Assembly (NCBI RefSeq): GCF_001887355.1
Contig: NZ_MPIN01000016.1
Span: 152,099 to 208,981, forward strand
Direction: 5' to 3'
Length of the DNA: 56,883 nt
DNA from: Cystobacter ferrugineus
Lineage (GTDB): Bacteria > Myxococcota > Myxococcia > Myxococcales > Myxococcaceae
This document shows positions 9,221 to 18,059 of this stretch, in pieces. The position numbers and the translations under genes are program-made. Each line of letters starts with the position of its first letter. The first letter of the stretch is position 1. The notes beneath the pieces are model-generated. The model was not told where the DNA came from. It worked only from the letters and a program-made list of their open reading frames with translations, and searched no databases.

Positions 9221-11005
9221 ATGGCCAAGGAAGTGACTGTCGCGGAGGCGGTGGAGCGATTGTCGGGCGCGGATGCACGCATTGGCTTCTCATTCGTGAA
9301 CAGGAGCGGCAACACCGAGCAGACCCGGCTCATCACATTTCCAGATCTGGCTGAGCAGACCGCGGCCCGTGCCGGCGCGCTGCAAGCAATGGGGCTGAAG
9401 CAGGGCGAACGGATTGCCATCATCCTCCCGGAGAATGACGAGTTCATCCTCACATTCCTGGGCGCCATCCGCGCGGGAATCATCCCTGTACCCATCTATC
9501 CGATGCATGGGCTCGGCCAGTTGGATGGTTACCTCGAGAACGTGCGGCACATCGTCAGGCGCAGTGGCGCGGCGGCGGTGGTGACGAACGCGAAGATCAA
9601 GCTCCTGCTCGGTACGGTGCAGAGCCAGTGCGAGAGCGTGCGCAACATCATCTCCACCGAGTCGCTCGCGGACGCCGCCGCACCCATACAGCCCCGGCAG
9701 GTGAAGCTGGACGACGTGGCCTTCCTCCAGTTCACCAGTGGCTCCACGTCCAGCCCGAAGGGGGTCGTCGTCACCCACCGGAACCTGGCGGCCAACATCC
9801 GGTGCATCATGGAGGAGGGCTTCCGGGTGACGCCCGAGGACGTGGGGGTCTCCTGGCTTCCCCTCTTCCACGACATGGGGCTCATCGGCTTCTTGCTGGC
9901 CCCGCTCTTCTACCAACGGCCCGTGGCGTTCATCCCGCCGCTGACCTTCCTGCAGCGACCGGTGACGTGGCTGGAGTCTCTCAGCAAATATCGCGCGACC
10001 ATCTCCTGTGCGCCCAACTTCGCCTTCGCCCTGGCCGTCAAGCGCATTTCGGAGGCGCAACGGCAAGGGTTGGATCTGTCCGCCTGGCGCATCGCCGGGT
10101 GTGGCGGCGAACCCATCCGCCCGGAAATCCTGCGGCGCTTCGCCTCGGCCTTCGCACCCCAGGGCTTTCGCGCCGAGGCCCTGATGTCCATGTATGGCAT
10201 GGCCGAGTCCTCGCTGGCCATCGCCCTGGGGAGGCCAGGCGGGGGGCTGCTGTCGACGCCCGTGGACCATCCCCGCATGAGCGAGGAGCGCGTTGCCCTG
10301 CCGCCCACGCAGCCGGAGCGTGCGTTGGACATCGTCGTGTGTGGCAAGCCGTTCCCCGGCCACGAGTTGGCCATTTTCGACGTGGCGGATGAGACCAGCG
10401 CGTTCCCCCTTCCCGCTGGGCATATCGGGGAGATCCGCATCGCCGGTCCCAGCGTCATGAAGGAGTATTGGGGTGACCCGGAGGCGACGGCCCAGGTGTT
10501 CGCCGGTAGGTATCTGCGCACGGGCGATCTCGGCTTCATCCTCGACGGCGAGCTCCACGTCTGCGGCCGGCTCAAGGAGATGATCATCCTCAACGGCCGC
10601 AACTACTTCCCGCAGGACATCGAGCACGTGGCCACCACGGTGCCGGGAGTGCGCAAGGGCAACCTCATCGCCTTCGGCACGCATGTGGCCTCTGGCACGG
10701 GCGATGGTTCGGAGCGGATCGTTCTGGCGGTGGAGATCGCCGACCCGGCCTCGTTCGACCCCATGGCTGTCGTCCGGACGGTACAGACCGCGTTGGGCAT
10801 CGCGCTCCACGAAGTGGTGGTGCTCCAGCCCGGGCAGCTCCCCAAGACGTCCAGCGGCAAGCTGCAGCGCACCAAGACACGAGCGCTGTACGAGAGGGGC
10901 GAGTTGCATGACCAGCGGAGCGCGCGAGAGACGAGCGTCACCGACACCCTCAAGCAGGTCGTCATCAGCCAGACCCACTACCTGAAGGCCGTCCTCTTCA
11001 AATAA
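9221..11005 (+). CDS. Fatty acyl-AMP ligase (FAAL) 1
   Basis: Adenylates a free fatty acid with ATP and passes the acyl group to an acyl carrier protein. The 594 residues cover a complete ANL enzyme: P-loop TSGSTSSPKG at about residue 172, SWLPLFHDMGLIG, the FAAL-type FLQRPVTWLESLSKYRAT then SCAPNFAFAL, MYGMAESSLA, and LRTGDLGF near the C-terminal hinge, with the final catalytic lysine region PKTSSGKLQR. ATG 9221 is preferred over GTG 9200 because GGGGG lies 8 bases before it. The downstream ACP gene begins 39 bases later, so this heads an operon that runs at least to the ferredoxin. Bases 9037-9220 upstream are comparatively AT-rich and probably carry the promoter. Confidence 0.93.
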   Translation: MAKEVTVAEAVERLSGADARIGFSFVNRSGNTEQTRLITFPDLAEQTAARAGALQAMGLKQGERIAIILPENDEFILTFLGAIRAGIIPVPIYPMHGLGQLDGYLENVRHIVRRSGAAAVVTNAKIKLLLGTVQSQCESVRNIISTESLADAAAPIQPRQVKLDDVAFLQFTSGSTSSPKGVVVTHRNLAANIRCIMEEGFRVTPEDVGVSWLPLFHDMGLIGFLLAPLFYQRPVAFIPPLTFLQRPVTWLESLSKYRATISCAPNFAFALAVKRISEAQRQGLDLSAWRIAGCGGEPIRPEILRRFASAFAPQGFRAEALMSMYGMAESSLAIALGRPGGGLLSTPVDHPRMSEERVALPPTQPERALDIVVCGKPFPGHELAIFDVADETSAFPLPAGHIGEIRIAGPSVMKEYWGDPEATAQVFAGRYLRTGDLGFILDGELHVCGRLKEMIILNGRNYFPQDIEHVATTVPGVRKGNLIAFGTHVASGTGDGSERIVLAVEIADPASFDPMAVVRTVQTALGIALHEVVVLQPGQLPKTSSGKLQRTKTRALYERGELHDQRSARETSVTDTLKQVVISQTHYLKAVLFK

Positions 11006-11044
11006 CCCAGCCACCTCCTCGAGCCCGTCGGAGTGCATGACACC

Positions 11045-11317
11045 ATGAGCCGTCCGGAAATCCGTGCCCTCATCCACCGCTGCCTTTCCGAGGTAGAGCC
11101 CCAACTGAAGAACCTGGACCTCACCGAGGAGACGGCGCTACCCGAGCTGGGGCTCGACTCGCTCAAGCTCATCGAGGTGGGTGTCCGGCTCGAGGATGCA
11201 TTCGGCGACTCCGTGCGTTTTGACAACTGGCTGGATCAGGAGCGCACCAAACAGGGCAACAGCGCCTTCAAGCTGGCCTCGCTCATTTCCTTCATCGAAG
11301 AGCGGAGGGCCGCGTGA
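11045..11317 (+). CDS. Acyl carrier protein 1
   Basis: A 90-residue carrier protein. The phosphopantetheine site is LGLDSLKLIEV, with the serine near residue 38, followed by the usual acidic helix. It is the expected partner of FAAL 1 directly upstream. ATG 11045 is used; GTG 11033 in the same frame would add four residues. Its stop overlaps the GTG of the next gene (GTGA), which indicates coupled translation. Confidence 0.9.
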   Translation: MSRPEIRALIHRCLSEVEPQLKNLDLTEETALPELGLDSLKLIEVGVRLEDAFGDSVRFDNWLDQERTKQGNSAFKLASLISFIEERRAA

Positions 11318-12333
11318 CGGCGAGCCCCTTGCCCTACCGCGTCCGTGTCGTCAGCTCGTACATCTATGAAAAGGAGGACAGCGCTCCCTATTCCACCATG
11401 GGCCGGCAGAACCGCTGGGTGGTGGGGTTCGTCTCGGCCATCACCCGGTTGAAATCCGGCCTGCGCGACTTTGATCTCCAGTTCCATCGCATTCCCCCCA
11501 CCCGTGAGGAACTCATCCAGTTGCTCGCCCGCTACCGGGAGGAGGGCGTTGGCCTGCTCATCATTCCGGGCACGGACTCGGTGGTGCGCGTCGCGGAGGT
11601 GAACCGGGACATCCCCGTGGTGTATTTCGGGGCCCATCCGGAGAACAACGGGATGGAGCTGCTCGACCATCCGAACATCACCGGGGTGCGGCTCAACCTG
11701 CCGCTCATCTGGAGCTATGAGAATTTCTCCCTGCTCAAGAGCGTGGTGCCGGAACTGGAGCGGGTCTACTTCCCGCTCAACCTGAGTTCCGAGTTCGCGT
11801 TCCCCAACGTGAAGAGGAACTACGCGCTCTCCCGGGCCAAGAAGGAGGGATTCTGGATCACCCCCCCCTCCAGCCATGTCGGCTACCGAAGCGTGGCCTT
11901 CCTGGCGGAGCGGCTGGGGGTGAGCTTCCACGAGGGTCCGTATGCCACGCTCGAGGAATTGCAGGCCGGGTTGGACACGATGAAGGCGGAGCGCAGCGCC
12001 CTGATCGGCTTCAACGACACGGTGCTCAGTGGCAAGGCGGTGCAGGCGCTCCTCGCGTACTCCCGCGCCCGGCGTGTCCCGCTCTTCTGGGTCAACAACG
12101 CGGCCATCATCAAGCAGGCGGGCGTGGCGGACTTCTCCAGCGACTTCGAGGCCGTGGGCCGCGTGGTGGGCCGGATGTGTCTGTCCATCCTGCGCGACGG
12201 CAAGCCCGTCAGCGAGGTGCCCTTCGAGAATGACCCGGGGCAGAAGCTCATCCTCAACCTCCCGGGCTGCCACGAGCTCGGCCTCACGGTGGCGCCCGAG
12301 GTGCGGGCTCGCTTCGACGAGGTCGCGTCATGA
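11314..12333 (+). CDS. ABC_sub_bind-type periplasmic-binding-fold protein without signal peptide
   Basis: A 339-residue protein with the two-lobed fold of ABC_sub_bind/TrpX-like substrate-binding proteins (IIPGTDSVVRVAEVNRDIPVVYFG; later ALIGFNDTVLSGKAVQALL and VPLFWVNNAAIIKQAGV). Family members are normally exported. Here no signal peptide or lipobox precedes the fold, and the gene overlaps the ACP gene by 4 bases and the thioesterase gene by 4 bases. It therefore looks like a cytosolic member recruited to acyl-ACP chemistry, perhaps binding a substrate or cofactor. No transporter permease or ATPase is nearby. Family call fairly secure; role unknown. Confidence 0.75.
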   Translation: MTASPLPYRVRVVSSYIYEKEDSAPYSTMGRQNRWVVGFVSAITRLKSGLRDFDLQFHRIPPTREELIQLLARYREEGVGLLIIPGTDSVVRVAEVNRDIPVVYFGAHPENNGMELLDHPNITGVRLNLPLIWSYENFSLLKSVVPELERVYFPLNLSSEFAFPNVKRNYALSRAKKEGFWITPPSSHVGYRSVAFLAERLGVSFHEGPYATLEELQAGLDTMKAERSALIGFNDTVLSGKAVQALLAYSRARRVPLFWVNNAAIIKQAGVADFSSDFEAVGRVVGRMCLSILRDGKPVSEVPFENDPGQKLILNLPGCHELGLTVAPEVRARFDEVAS

Positions 12334-12836
12334 GCAGCCCGGTGCAGGTGCTCGGCTACCACGAGACGCCCGGCCGCGTCCGCTTCGGGGAGGTGGACCG
12401 GTATGGGTATCTCTGGCATGGCCACGCGCTCGCCTACTTCGAGGCGGCGAGGGCCGACCTGGCGCGCCGCACCCAACTGAGTGTGACGGACCTGCTGGAG
12501 TTCAACCTGGCGGTCCCCATGGTGGACCTGTGGATCGAGTACAAGAAGCCGGCGCATGAGGACGATGAGCTCGTCACCCAGATTTCCCTGCTGCGCAAGC
12601 CTCTGCGCAACCCCTTCATCCAGTTCGCCTACCGCATCGTGAAGATGCGGGACGGCCAGGAAGTCCTGCGCGGGCGGACGCGTCAGCTCATCATGCCCCA
12701 GAGCGGGTCGCTCCTGACGCGTTTGCCAGACGAGGTCCAGCGCCGGCTGGAGTCGGTCTGGAGCTACCTCGAGACTCGCCCCCGGTGGCAGGAGGAGCAG
12801 ATCCTCGGCCTCCTGGGCGGCCCCCCGTGTTCGTGA
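12330..12836 (+). CDS. Acyl-CoA/acyl-ACP thioesterase, 4HBT hotdog family
   Basis: A single hotdog domain of 168 residues in the YbgC/FadM style: RVRFGEVDRYGYLWHGHALAYF is the catalytic-loop region, where the aspartate of the usual xxDxxGHxxN pattern is kept as VDRYGYLWHG. It probably hydrolyses the acyl thioester made by the adjacent FAAL/ACP pair, releasing the product. ATG 12330 overlaps the previous stop (ATGA). The C-terminus has an extra amphipathic helix. Confidence 0.85.
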   Translation: MSSPVQVLGYHETPGRVRFGEVDRYGYLWHGHALAYFEAARADLARRTQLSVTDLLEFNLAVPMVDLWIEYKKPAHEDDELVTQISLLRKPLRNPFIQFAYRIVKMRDGQEVLRGRTRQLIMPQSGSLLTRLPDEVQRRLESVWSYLETRPRWQEEQILGLLGGPPCS

Positions 12837-12852
12837 AGAAAGGATCCCTCCC

Positions 12853-13935
12853 GTGGATCAGGTCGACCCGGTAGACAAGCTGTTGAGGAGGCAGATCAAG
12901 CTTTTCGAGCACGCCCATCGCACGCCCCTCGAGCTCAAGGGGCTCGGCCTGACGATGAAGCAGGAGGGCATCGACAAGAGCAAGCTGTACTGCAACCCGG
13001 ACTTCCTGCTCCTGCCGCTGCGCGAGTGCCCCCACCTCTCCAAGCTCCGGCCCGAGCAACTCTCCGTGCTGACCGCGTATTACTTCGCGCGGGCCTACTC
13101 GGAAATCGCCACCTCGGAGTCGGTGGCGCTGCGCTACAACATGGAGGCGTCCGCGGCCGTCTTCCCTCTGTACTCGGACAACTACATGGTCCTCTTCCAC
13201 GAGACGGCGGAGGAGTTCGACCACATCATCACCTTCCGCAACGTGTGTCAGGCGCTCCTCGGGCGCGGGGATGTCATTGGCGGAGACTTCTTCCCCCATC
13301 TCAAGGCCGTCCCGGTCATGCTCGAGCGGTACCGGGGGAAGCTGTGCAACAACGGCTTTGGCTCCATGTACCTGCTGATGCGCTACATCCTCAACCTGGC
13401 GCTCAAGCAGCTCGAGGGCTTCATGACGGCCGGCCTCGACGAGAAGGTCGCCTCGCCGCTGGCGCTGCGGATCGTCGCGGGCCATGCGGAGGACGAGGCC
13501 CGGCACCTCACCACCTCTCTCGAATTGGGGCTCGGCCTCTTCCGGCGCGCCACGCCCAGGTCGCGCGAAATCATCTCAGGGGCGATGCGCATCACGATGT
13601 ATTCGATGATCGACAAGCGCTTCTCCGGGGATGCGGCGGCCACCTGGAACTTCGAGACGGGCCTGGGCGTGCTCCAGCGGGCGCTCCAGCACCCCGAATT
13701 CGCTGACTTCCCGCTCCGTGCCGAGGCGCTGCGCGACCTGTGGGCATCCGAGGGCATCGCGATTCCCGCTGGCGCCGAGTTCGAGCGCTCGCGGCGGTGG
13801 ATCGCGGGGCAGTTGAACCGCCTGGCCGAGAGCATGGAGTTGGCCTTGACGCCACAGGGCGAGGCTTTCGAGCGGTATCTGGCCTACGCGCGGGGCACCA
13901 CTCCATTCCCTGAGGATACGGCGAGGAAGGCATGA
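12853..13935 (+). CDS. AurF-like non-haem diiron oxygenase
   Basis: A 360-residue all-helical protein of the p-aminobenzoate N-oxygenase AurF/CmlI family (PF11583). The metal ligands are visible as carboxylate/histidine helices: SEIATSE, HETAEEFDHI (ExxxxxH spacing of the family) and HAEDEARHL (DExxH). Known members oxidise aryl-amines to nitro or azoxy groups, but related enzymes hydroxylate or desaturate. Because it sits between a thioesterase and a ferredoxin in a FAAL/ACP operon, the substrate is more likely an acyl-ACP or a released amine. GTG 12853 follows AAAGGA. Its stop overlaps the ferredoxin start. Confidence 0.85.
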   Translation: MDQVDPVDKLLRRQIKLFEHAHRTPLELKGLGLTMKQEGIDKSKLYCNPDFLLLPLRECPHLSKLRPEQLSVLTAYYFARAYSEIATSESVALRYNMEASAAVFPLYSDNYMVLFHETAEEFDHIITFRNVCQALLGRGDVIGGDFFPHLKAVPVMLERYRGKLCNNGFGSMYLLMRYILNLALKQLEGFMTAGLDEKVASPLALRIVAGHAEDEARHLTTSLELGLGLFRRATPRSREIISGAMRITMYSMIDKRFSGDAAATWNFETGLGVLQRALQHPEFADFPLRAEALRDLWASEGIAIPAGAEFERSRRWIAGQLNRLAESMELALTPQGEAFERYLAYARGTTPFPEDTARKA

Positions 13936-14234
13936 GTTCCGAGCGGAGTGGGGAGCAAGTCGAGCTTCAGGTCGGGGACGAGGTATTGAAGGTCAGGTCC
14001 GGGGAGAGGCTCATCGACATCTGCGAGCATCACCTGACGTGCCTCACGTTCAGTTGCCGCTCGGCCTCCTGTGGCACGTGCGCCATTGTTGTCGAGCAGG
14101 GCATGGAGAACCTCTCTCCCATGGACGGGCTGGAGGCCATTGTCGTCGAGGAAGTGTCCGAAGGACGTCCCAACGTGCGCCTGGCGTGCCAGGTGCGGGT
14201 CCTTGGCTCCGCGTGCGTACGCCCTCTGTCGTAG
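13932..14234 (+). CDS. [2Fe-2S] ferredoxin, plant type
   Basis: A 100-residue ferredoxin with the cluster ligands in CRSASCGTC (C-x4-C-x2-C) and the distal cysteine in LACQV. It presumably feeds electrons to the diiron oxygenase, whose stop codon its ATG overlaps (ATGA). No ferredoxin reductase is encoded in the window, so a housekeeping reductase must serve. Last gene of the tightly coupled run. Confidence 0.9.
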   Translation: MSSERSGEQVELQVGDEVLKVRSGERLIDICEHHLTCLTFSCRSASCGTCAIVVEQGMENLSPMDGLEAIVVEEVSEGRPNVRLACQVRVLGSACVRPLS

Positions 14235-14286
14235 CGTTCGTCACCCGGGGCCGGCCCATCCATTCCAAGAGGGAGTGCCAGGAGTC

Positions 14287-15666
14287 ATGCCCAAGCCAGA
14301 ATCGCTGGTCCTCTTCCTCTTCGTCCTGTTGCTCCTCGCCCACCTGCTCGGCGCCCTCTGCGTGCGGTTGAGGCAACCGCGGGTGGTGGGAGAAATACTG
14401 GCGGGCGTGCTCGCGGGACCCGTGCTCCTGGGGCACCTGGAATTCTTTCCACGGCCTGGAACCCAGCACCTGCCCGTCCTGGACTTCCTTTATTCCTTCG
14501 GGCTGTTGATGTTGATGTTCCTCTCGGGGGCGGGCATCCACTCGCTGTTTCATCCGGATGATCGGCGGCAGATTGCCTGGCTGACCTCGTTCGGAACGGT
14601 ACTCCCCTTCATCATCGCCACCGCGCTGGGCATGAGCCTGCCCCTGGACGCGTTCCTGGGCCCGGCGGGGCACCCCGTTGCCCTCCTGCTCATCATCGGC
14701 ATCTCCGTCTCCATCACCTCCATCCCCGTCATCTCGCGCATCTTCCAGGATCTCCAGGTGATGCATACGCGTTTCGCGCGGCTCGTGTTGGGCGTGGCGG
14801 TGGTGGAGGACATCGCGCTCTGGGCGGGGCTCGCCGGGGCCCTGTCCCTGGCACGCGCGAGCACGCTGCCCTGGAGCGACATCGCGCGGCACATCGGCGT
14901 GACCTTGATCTACATGGCCCTGGGCCTGTTCCTGGTGCCCCGGGTCCTTCAGGGGTTGCGCGCGGCGCGTTGGAATCCGCTCGCGCGCATGTCGCCCGTG
15001 ACGCATGTGGTCCTGCTGCTCCTGGTCTACGCCGCGGTGGCGGACCTCCTCGACATCAACAAGGTCTTCGCCGGTTTCCTCGCCGGCCTGGCGGCCTCGC
15101 GGAGTTCCTCGTTCACCCCGGAGACGCTGGACTCCATCGCGGGGCTCTCCAACGCGCTCTTCATCCCGCTCTACTTCGCGTTGGTCGGCTACAAGCTGTC
15201 GCTCATCAATGCGCTCTCGCCCGGGATGCTCTGTGCTTTCCTGGTTGTCGCCTGCATCATCAAACTGGCCGCGGTGGGACTGGGGGCCCGGCTCGCCGGT
15301 TTCCCTCCCTTGGATGCCCTCAACCTCGCCGTGGCGACGAACGCGCGCGGAGGGCCAGGCATCGCGGTGGCCAGTGTGGCGTTCGATGCCGGCATCATCA
15401 GCCCCGCCTTCTACACCACGCTGGTCGCCGTGGCGGTGTTGACCTCTCAGGCGGCGGGGGCATGGCTGGATGCCGTGCTGCGGCGCGGGCTCCCACTGCT
15501 CAGCGGCATGCCCGGGTCCGAGGTCGCGGCTGCGAGCGCCCCTTCCTCCGCTCGGAAGAATGTTCCTTCCGGACAGGAAGGGACCACGGCACGAATCCCT
15601 GGTGTTGCCCGGGATTTCGTCGCGCCCACCCTCATGCAAGGAGACACCAAAGGACACCAGGGCTAG
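14287..15666 (+). CDS. Cation:proton antiporter, Kef/CPA2 type membrane protein
   Basis: About 459 residues with some 12 hydrophobic segments. Typical CPA2 motifs are LRQPRVVGEILAGVLAGPVLLG near the N-terminus, SITSIPVISRIF and NARGGPGIAVASVAF. There is no C-terminal TrkA-N/RCK domain, so it is a short form. ATG 14287 follows CAGGAG. It is 52 bases behind the ferredoxin and probably part of the same transcript; it may offset cytoplasmic pH change or export a charged product, which is inference. Confidence 0.88.
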   Translation: MPKPESLVLFLFVLLLLAHLLGALCVRLRQPRVVGEILAGVLAGPVLLGHLEFFPRPGTQHLPVLDFLYSFGLLMLMFLSGAGIHSLFHPDDRRQIAWLTSFGTVLPFIIATALGMSLPLDAFLGPAGHPVALLLIIGISVSITSIPVISRIFQDLQVMHTRFARLVLGVAVVEDIALWAGLAGALSLARASTLPWSDIARHIGVTLIYMALGLFLVPRVLQGLRAARWNPLARMSPVTHVVLLLLVYAAVADLLDINKVFAGFLAGLAASRSSSFTPETLDSIAGLSNALFIPLYFALVGYKLSLINALSPGMLCAFLVVACIIKLAAVGLGARLAGFPPLDALNLAVATNARGGPGIAVASVAFDAGIISPAFYTTLVAVAVLTSQAAGAWLDAVLRRGLPLLSGMPGSEVAAASAPSSARKNVPSGQEGTTARIPGVARDFVAPTLMQGDTKGHQG

Positions 15667-15746
15667 CCCGCCGTCAAAAGTGCGAAACTCAAACATGGAG
15701 CGGGCTGATAAAGCGTTGCGGGCGGTTTCGGGTGTAGACTGGGTTC

Positions 15747-16772
15747 ATGCTGATTGATTACCGGCGCATTCAATCGGGTGGGGCGCTCAGGAAGCTGGAA
15801 CAGAAGAACTTCCTCGAGAACAAGGCGAAGATGCAATGGTGGTACGTGGACGTCGTGATGAGCGATGGGAGCGTACTGCTCGTGGCGTTCGTGCCGAAGA
15901 AGTGGTGGCCGGACGAGGTCCAGGCGAACCTCGATGACGCGCTGGTGTTCTTGGCGATGGTGGATGGCAAGGAGCGCAAGTCTCGCTCGGTGACCAGGAC
16001 GCTGGATTCGTCGCGCATGCGTATCTCGCAAGACGGGCTGCGCCTCGAGATTCCCGGCGTGACCATCGTTCGCGAGGACACCCACCCGGCGACGTATCGA
16101 TTCGCCTTCGATCTGGACGAGGTGAAGGGTCAATTGGAAGTCCGCGCGGTGGCGCGCCCGTTCTCGGCGTTCCCGACGGGTTCACTGCCCGGGCTGGGCC
16201 GCGCCGCGCTGCTCGGTGGGGCGCTGAGCGGCGAGGCATTCAGCTATGTCTCGCAGGTGCCGCGCGGCAAGGCCAGCGGCGAGCTGTCGTGGGGCGCGGA
16301 GCGAATCGCCATCGACGGTCACGCCTATCACGAGCAGGGACGTTTCGATGACGCGCCGGAACGGCTGAGCAGGAAGGGCTGGTTCTGGTGTCATTTCCTC
16401 CATCCCGAATGGAACGTGTTCGGGTCGCCGGGCGTGTTCCTGTACGTGCAAAGGGAGGAGGAGAAGCCGGTGTTCAGCGGCTTCAACCTGCTCGACAAGA
16501 GCATGGGTTTCAAGAACCGCACGACGGCGGGAGAGGGGCCGCACCACAAGATCTACAGCGGCGGCGAGATGCGCTTCGCATACGACGGCCTCCAGCTGTC
16601 GGTGAAGGCGGACCCGAAACGGAACGCGCCGCTCGTGTCGTTCCCGTCGGCGACGACGAGGCAGATCTACCACACGCTGGTGACCGACGCGGAGTTGACC
16701 GTCGAGACCAAGGGCACGACCCGGCGCATCCCAGGGCAGATGATCCTCGAATCGTGCTGGCTGGGGCTTTGA
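15747..16772 (+). CDS. AttH/CrtC-like lipocalin-fold protein
   Basis: A 341-residue soluble protein resembling the AttH/CrtC (hydroxyneurosporene synthase-like) double-lipocalin family: WWYVDVVMSDGSVLLVAF near the N-terminus, the mid-protein IDGHAYHEQGRF that corresponds to the GxxYxDH signature, and GWFWCHFLH. Family members are hydratases or isomerases of lipophilic substrates, and some fungal relatives act as Diels-Alderases. No signal peptide. It follows the antiporter by 80 bases and ends at a strong hairpin. The reaction is unknown; family call moderate. Confidence 0.6.
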   Translation: MLIDYRRIQSGGALRKLEQKNFLENKAKMQWWYVDVVMSDGSVLLVAFVPKKWWPDEVQANLDDALVFLAMVDGKERKSRSVTRTLDSSRMRISQDGLRLEIPGVTIVREDTHPATYRFAFDLDEVKGQLEVRAVARPFSAFPTGSLPGLGRAALLGGALSGEAFSYVSQVPRGKASGELSWGAERIAIDGHAYHEQGRFDDAPERLSRKGWFWCHFLHPEWNVFGSPGVFLYVQREEEKPVFSGFNLLDKSMGFKNRTTAGEGPHHKIYSGGEMRFAYDGLQLSVKADPKRNAPLVSFPSATTRQIYHTLVTDAELTVETKGTTRRIPGQMILESCWLGL

Positions 16773-16800
16773 GCCGTCCAGCCTGAATTCCTTCAGGGGG

Positions 16801-16838
16801 AACATCGCCGCTTGGACGCAAGGAGAAGCGGCGATGTT
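16801..16838. terminator. Bidirectional hairpin terminator between convergent genes
   Basis: A perfect 13-bp stem, AACATCGCCGCTT at 16801-16813 and AAGCGGCGATGTT at 16826-16838, with a 12-base loop. It lies 28 bases after the AttH-like gene and 8 bases before the end of the convergent hydrolase. The T run is short, so it may act as a bidirectional or factor-assisted terminator. Confidence 0.75.
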
Positions 16839-16846
16839 TCCGGACC

Positions 16847-17734
16847 TCAAGTGCCTTCCAGCACCGCTTTCCACAGCTCGGGCCACGCCGCCGAGTTGCT
16901 TCGCCGAAAGACATCCTGATGCCGCAGTGCCTTGACACCGAGGTCCGAGGGGCGGCGCACGCGCACTTCCTTCTTCGTCCTGGGCATGAACTCGAGGAAC
17001 TCGCGAGCGGTTTCGGGGGTCGTCAAGGGATCATCCGTGAACACGTACGAGAGAATCGGCGTCGCGATGTCATCGAAGGAATGGGGCTTCAACCGATCGC
17101 CGAGTTCGCCGCGGAAGTAATCCGCCTTGTTCGACCAGCGCCGCCACGTCTTGAACGCGCCGGCGGGCAAGGTCGAACCACCCCAGAGCCCACCCGAGGG
17201 AATGAAGCCCTTCGTCGCCAGTTGGATGGGTCCATAAATCCACCAGAAGAAGAGATCGATCAGTGGCTGCTTCGGGAAGCGGTGCTTCCACCAGGTGCCG
17301 AACCCGACGCCGATGAATACCTGCCGGGTGATTTTCTGATGGTTGGGCATGAACCCCGCGACGTGCCCACCCACGCTGTGCGCGATGTGGATCACGGGGA
17401 CGTCCGGTGCGGCTTCGATCAAACGCTCGAGCGCGGCGGACATGTCGAGGCGCCCCCAGTCCGGGGTATCCATCTTGAACGCGCGCAGGTCCTTGGGGGC
17501 CGAGGCCGCGACGCCTCGGTAGTCATAGACAAGGCACGCCGCACCGTGCTCCGCTCCGTGGCGCATGAAATGGAGGTAGAACTCCTTGGGCAACCCGGTC
17601 GCCGGGGACAAGAGGACCGCCGCGGTCGGCCGCTCCGGAACCAGGAGCCGTCCGGAGAGCGGGAAGCCGTCCGTCGCGTTGAAGGTGATGTCGTGTTCGC
17701 GGATGTTCGCTGCCTTCTGCGTCGCAGTATTCAT
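16847..17734 (-). CDS. Alpha/beta hydrolase
   Basis: A 295-residue serine hydrolase. The nucleophile elbow is HIAHSVGGH (G/AxSxG variant), an N-terminal oxyanion strand is AAVLLSPATGLPKEFY, a DYRG motif follows, and the C-terminus carries an aspartate/histidine region ending ALRHQDVF. Resembles the YheT/serine-aminopeptidase-like group rather than the haloalkane dehalogenase group. No signal peptide. Its ATG overlaps the stop of a small upstream frame. Confidence 0.85.
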   Translation of the reverse strand: MNTATQKAANIREHDITFNATDGFPLSGRLLVPERPTAAVLLSPATGLPKEFYLHFMRHGAEHGAACLVYDYRGVAASAPKDLRAFKMDTPDWGRLDMSAALERLIEAAPDVPVIHIAHSVGGHVAGFMPNHQKITRQVFIGVGFGTWWKHRFPKQPLIDLFFWWIYGPIQLATKGFIPSGGLWGGSTLPAGAFKTWRRWSNKADYFRGELGDRLKPHSFDDIATPILSYVFTDDPLTTPETAREFLEFMPRTKKEVRVRRPSDLGVKALRHQDVFRRSNSAAWPELWKAVLEGT

Positions 17735-17877
17735 GGCTGCCTCCTTCGCGAGCCCCAGCGCGGCCGAACTTCCAGGTCATGCCAGAGGTTGTCCACATTG
17801 CTTGCCACCGCCGCCGGGATACGAACCACCACGCGGCCATCACTGCTGGCATCCACCACGGTGCGATACGGCAACAT
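17731..17877 (-). CDS. Possible small protein, 48 aa
   Basis: A short frame too small for most gene finders. It starts at ATG 17877, eight bases after a GGGAG, and its TGA overlaps the hydrolase ATG (ATGA), the same coupling used elsewhere in this region. The product (MLPYRTVVDASSDGRVVVRI...) is basic at the C-terminus (WGSRRRQP) with no recognisable domain. It may be a genuine leader gene or the tail of a lost gene. Bases 17878-18059, up to the divergent oxidase gene, show nothing else and probably hold both promoters. Confidence 0.4.
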   Translation of the reverse strand: MLPYRTVVDASSDGRVVVRIPAAVASNVDNLWHDLEVRPRWGSRRRQP

Positions 17878-18059
17878 CAGCCAATCTCCCAGGGACCCGC
17901 CATCGAATTGCTCCCCCCTCGTCAGTGATGGTTTCGAGGATAGCGGGTTGACTGGTGGGGAACAACCGGGAAGGACGTTCCGTGATGAACAGAGAATGCG
18001 CATCCACTCTTGTCGCGGATGGCCCTGGTTCTGGATAGTCGACACAGCGAGGCCCCATA

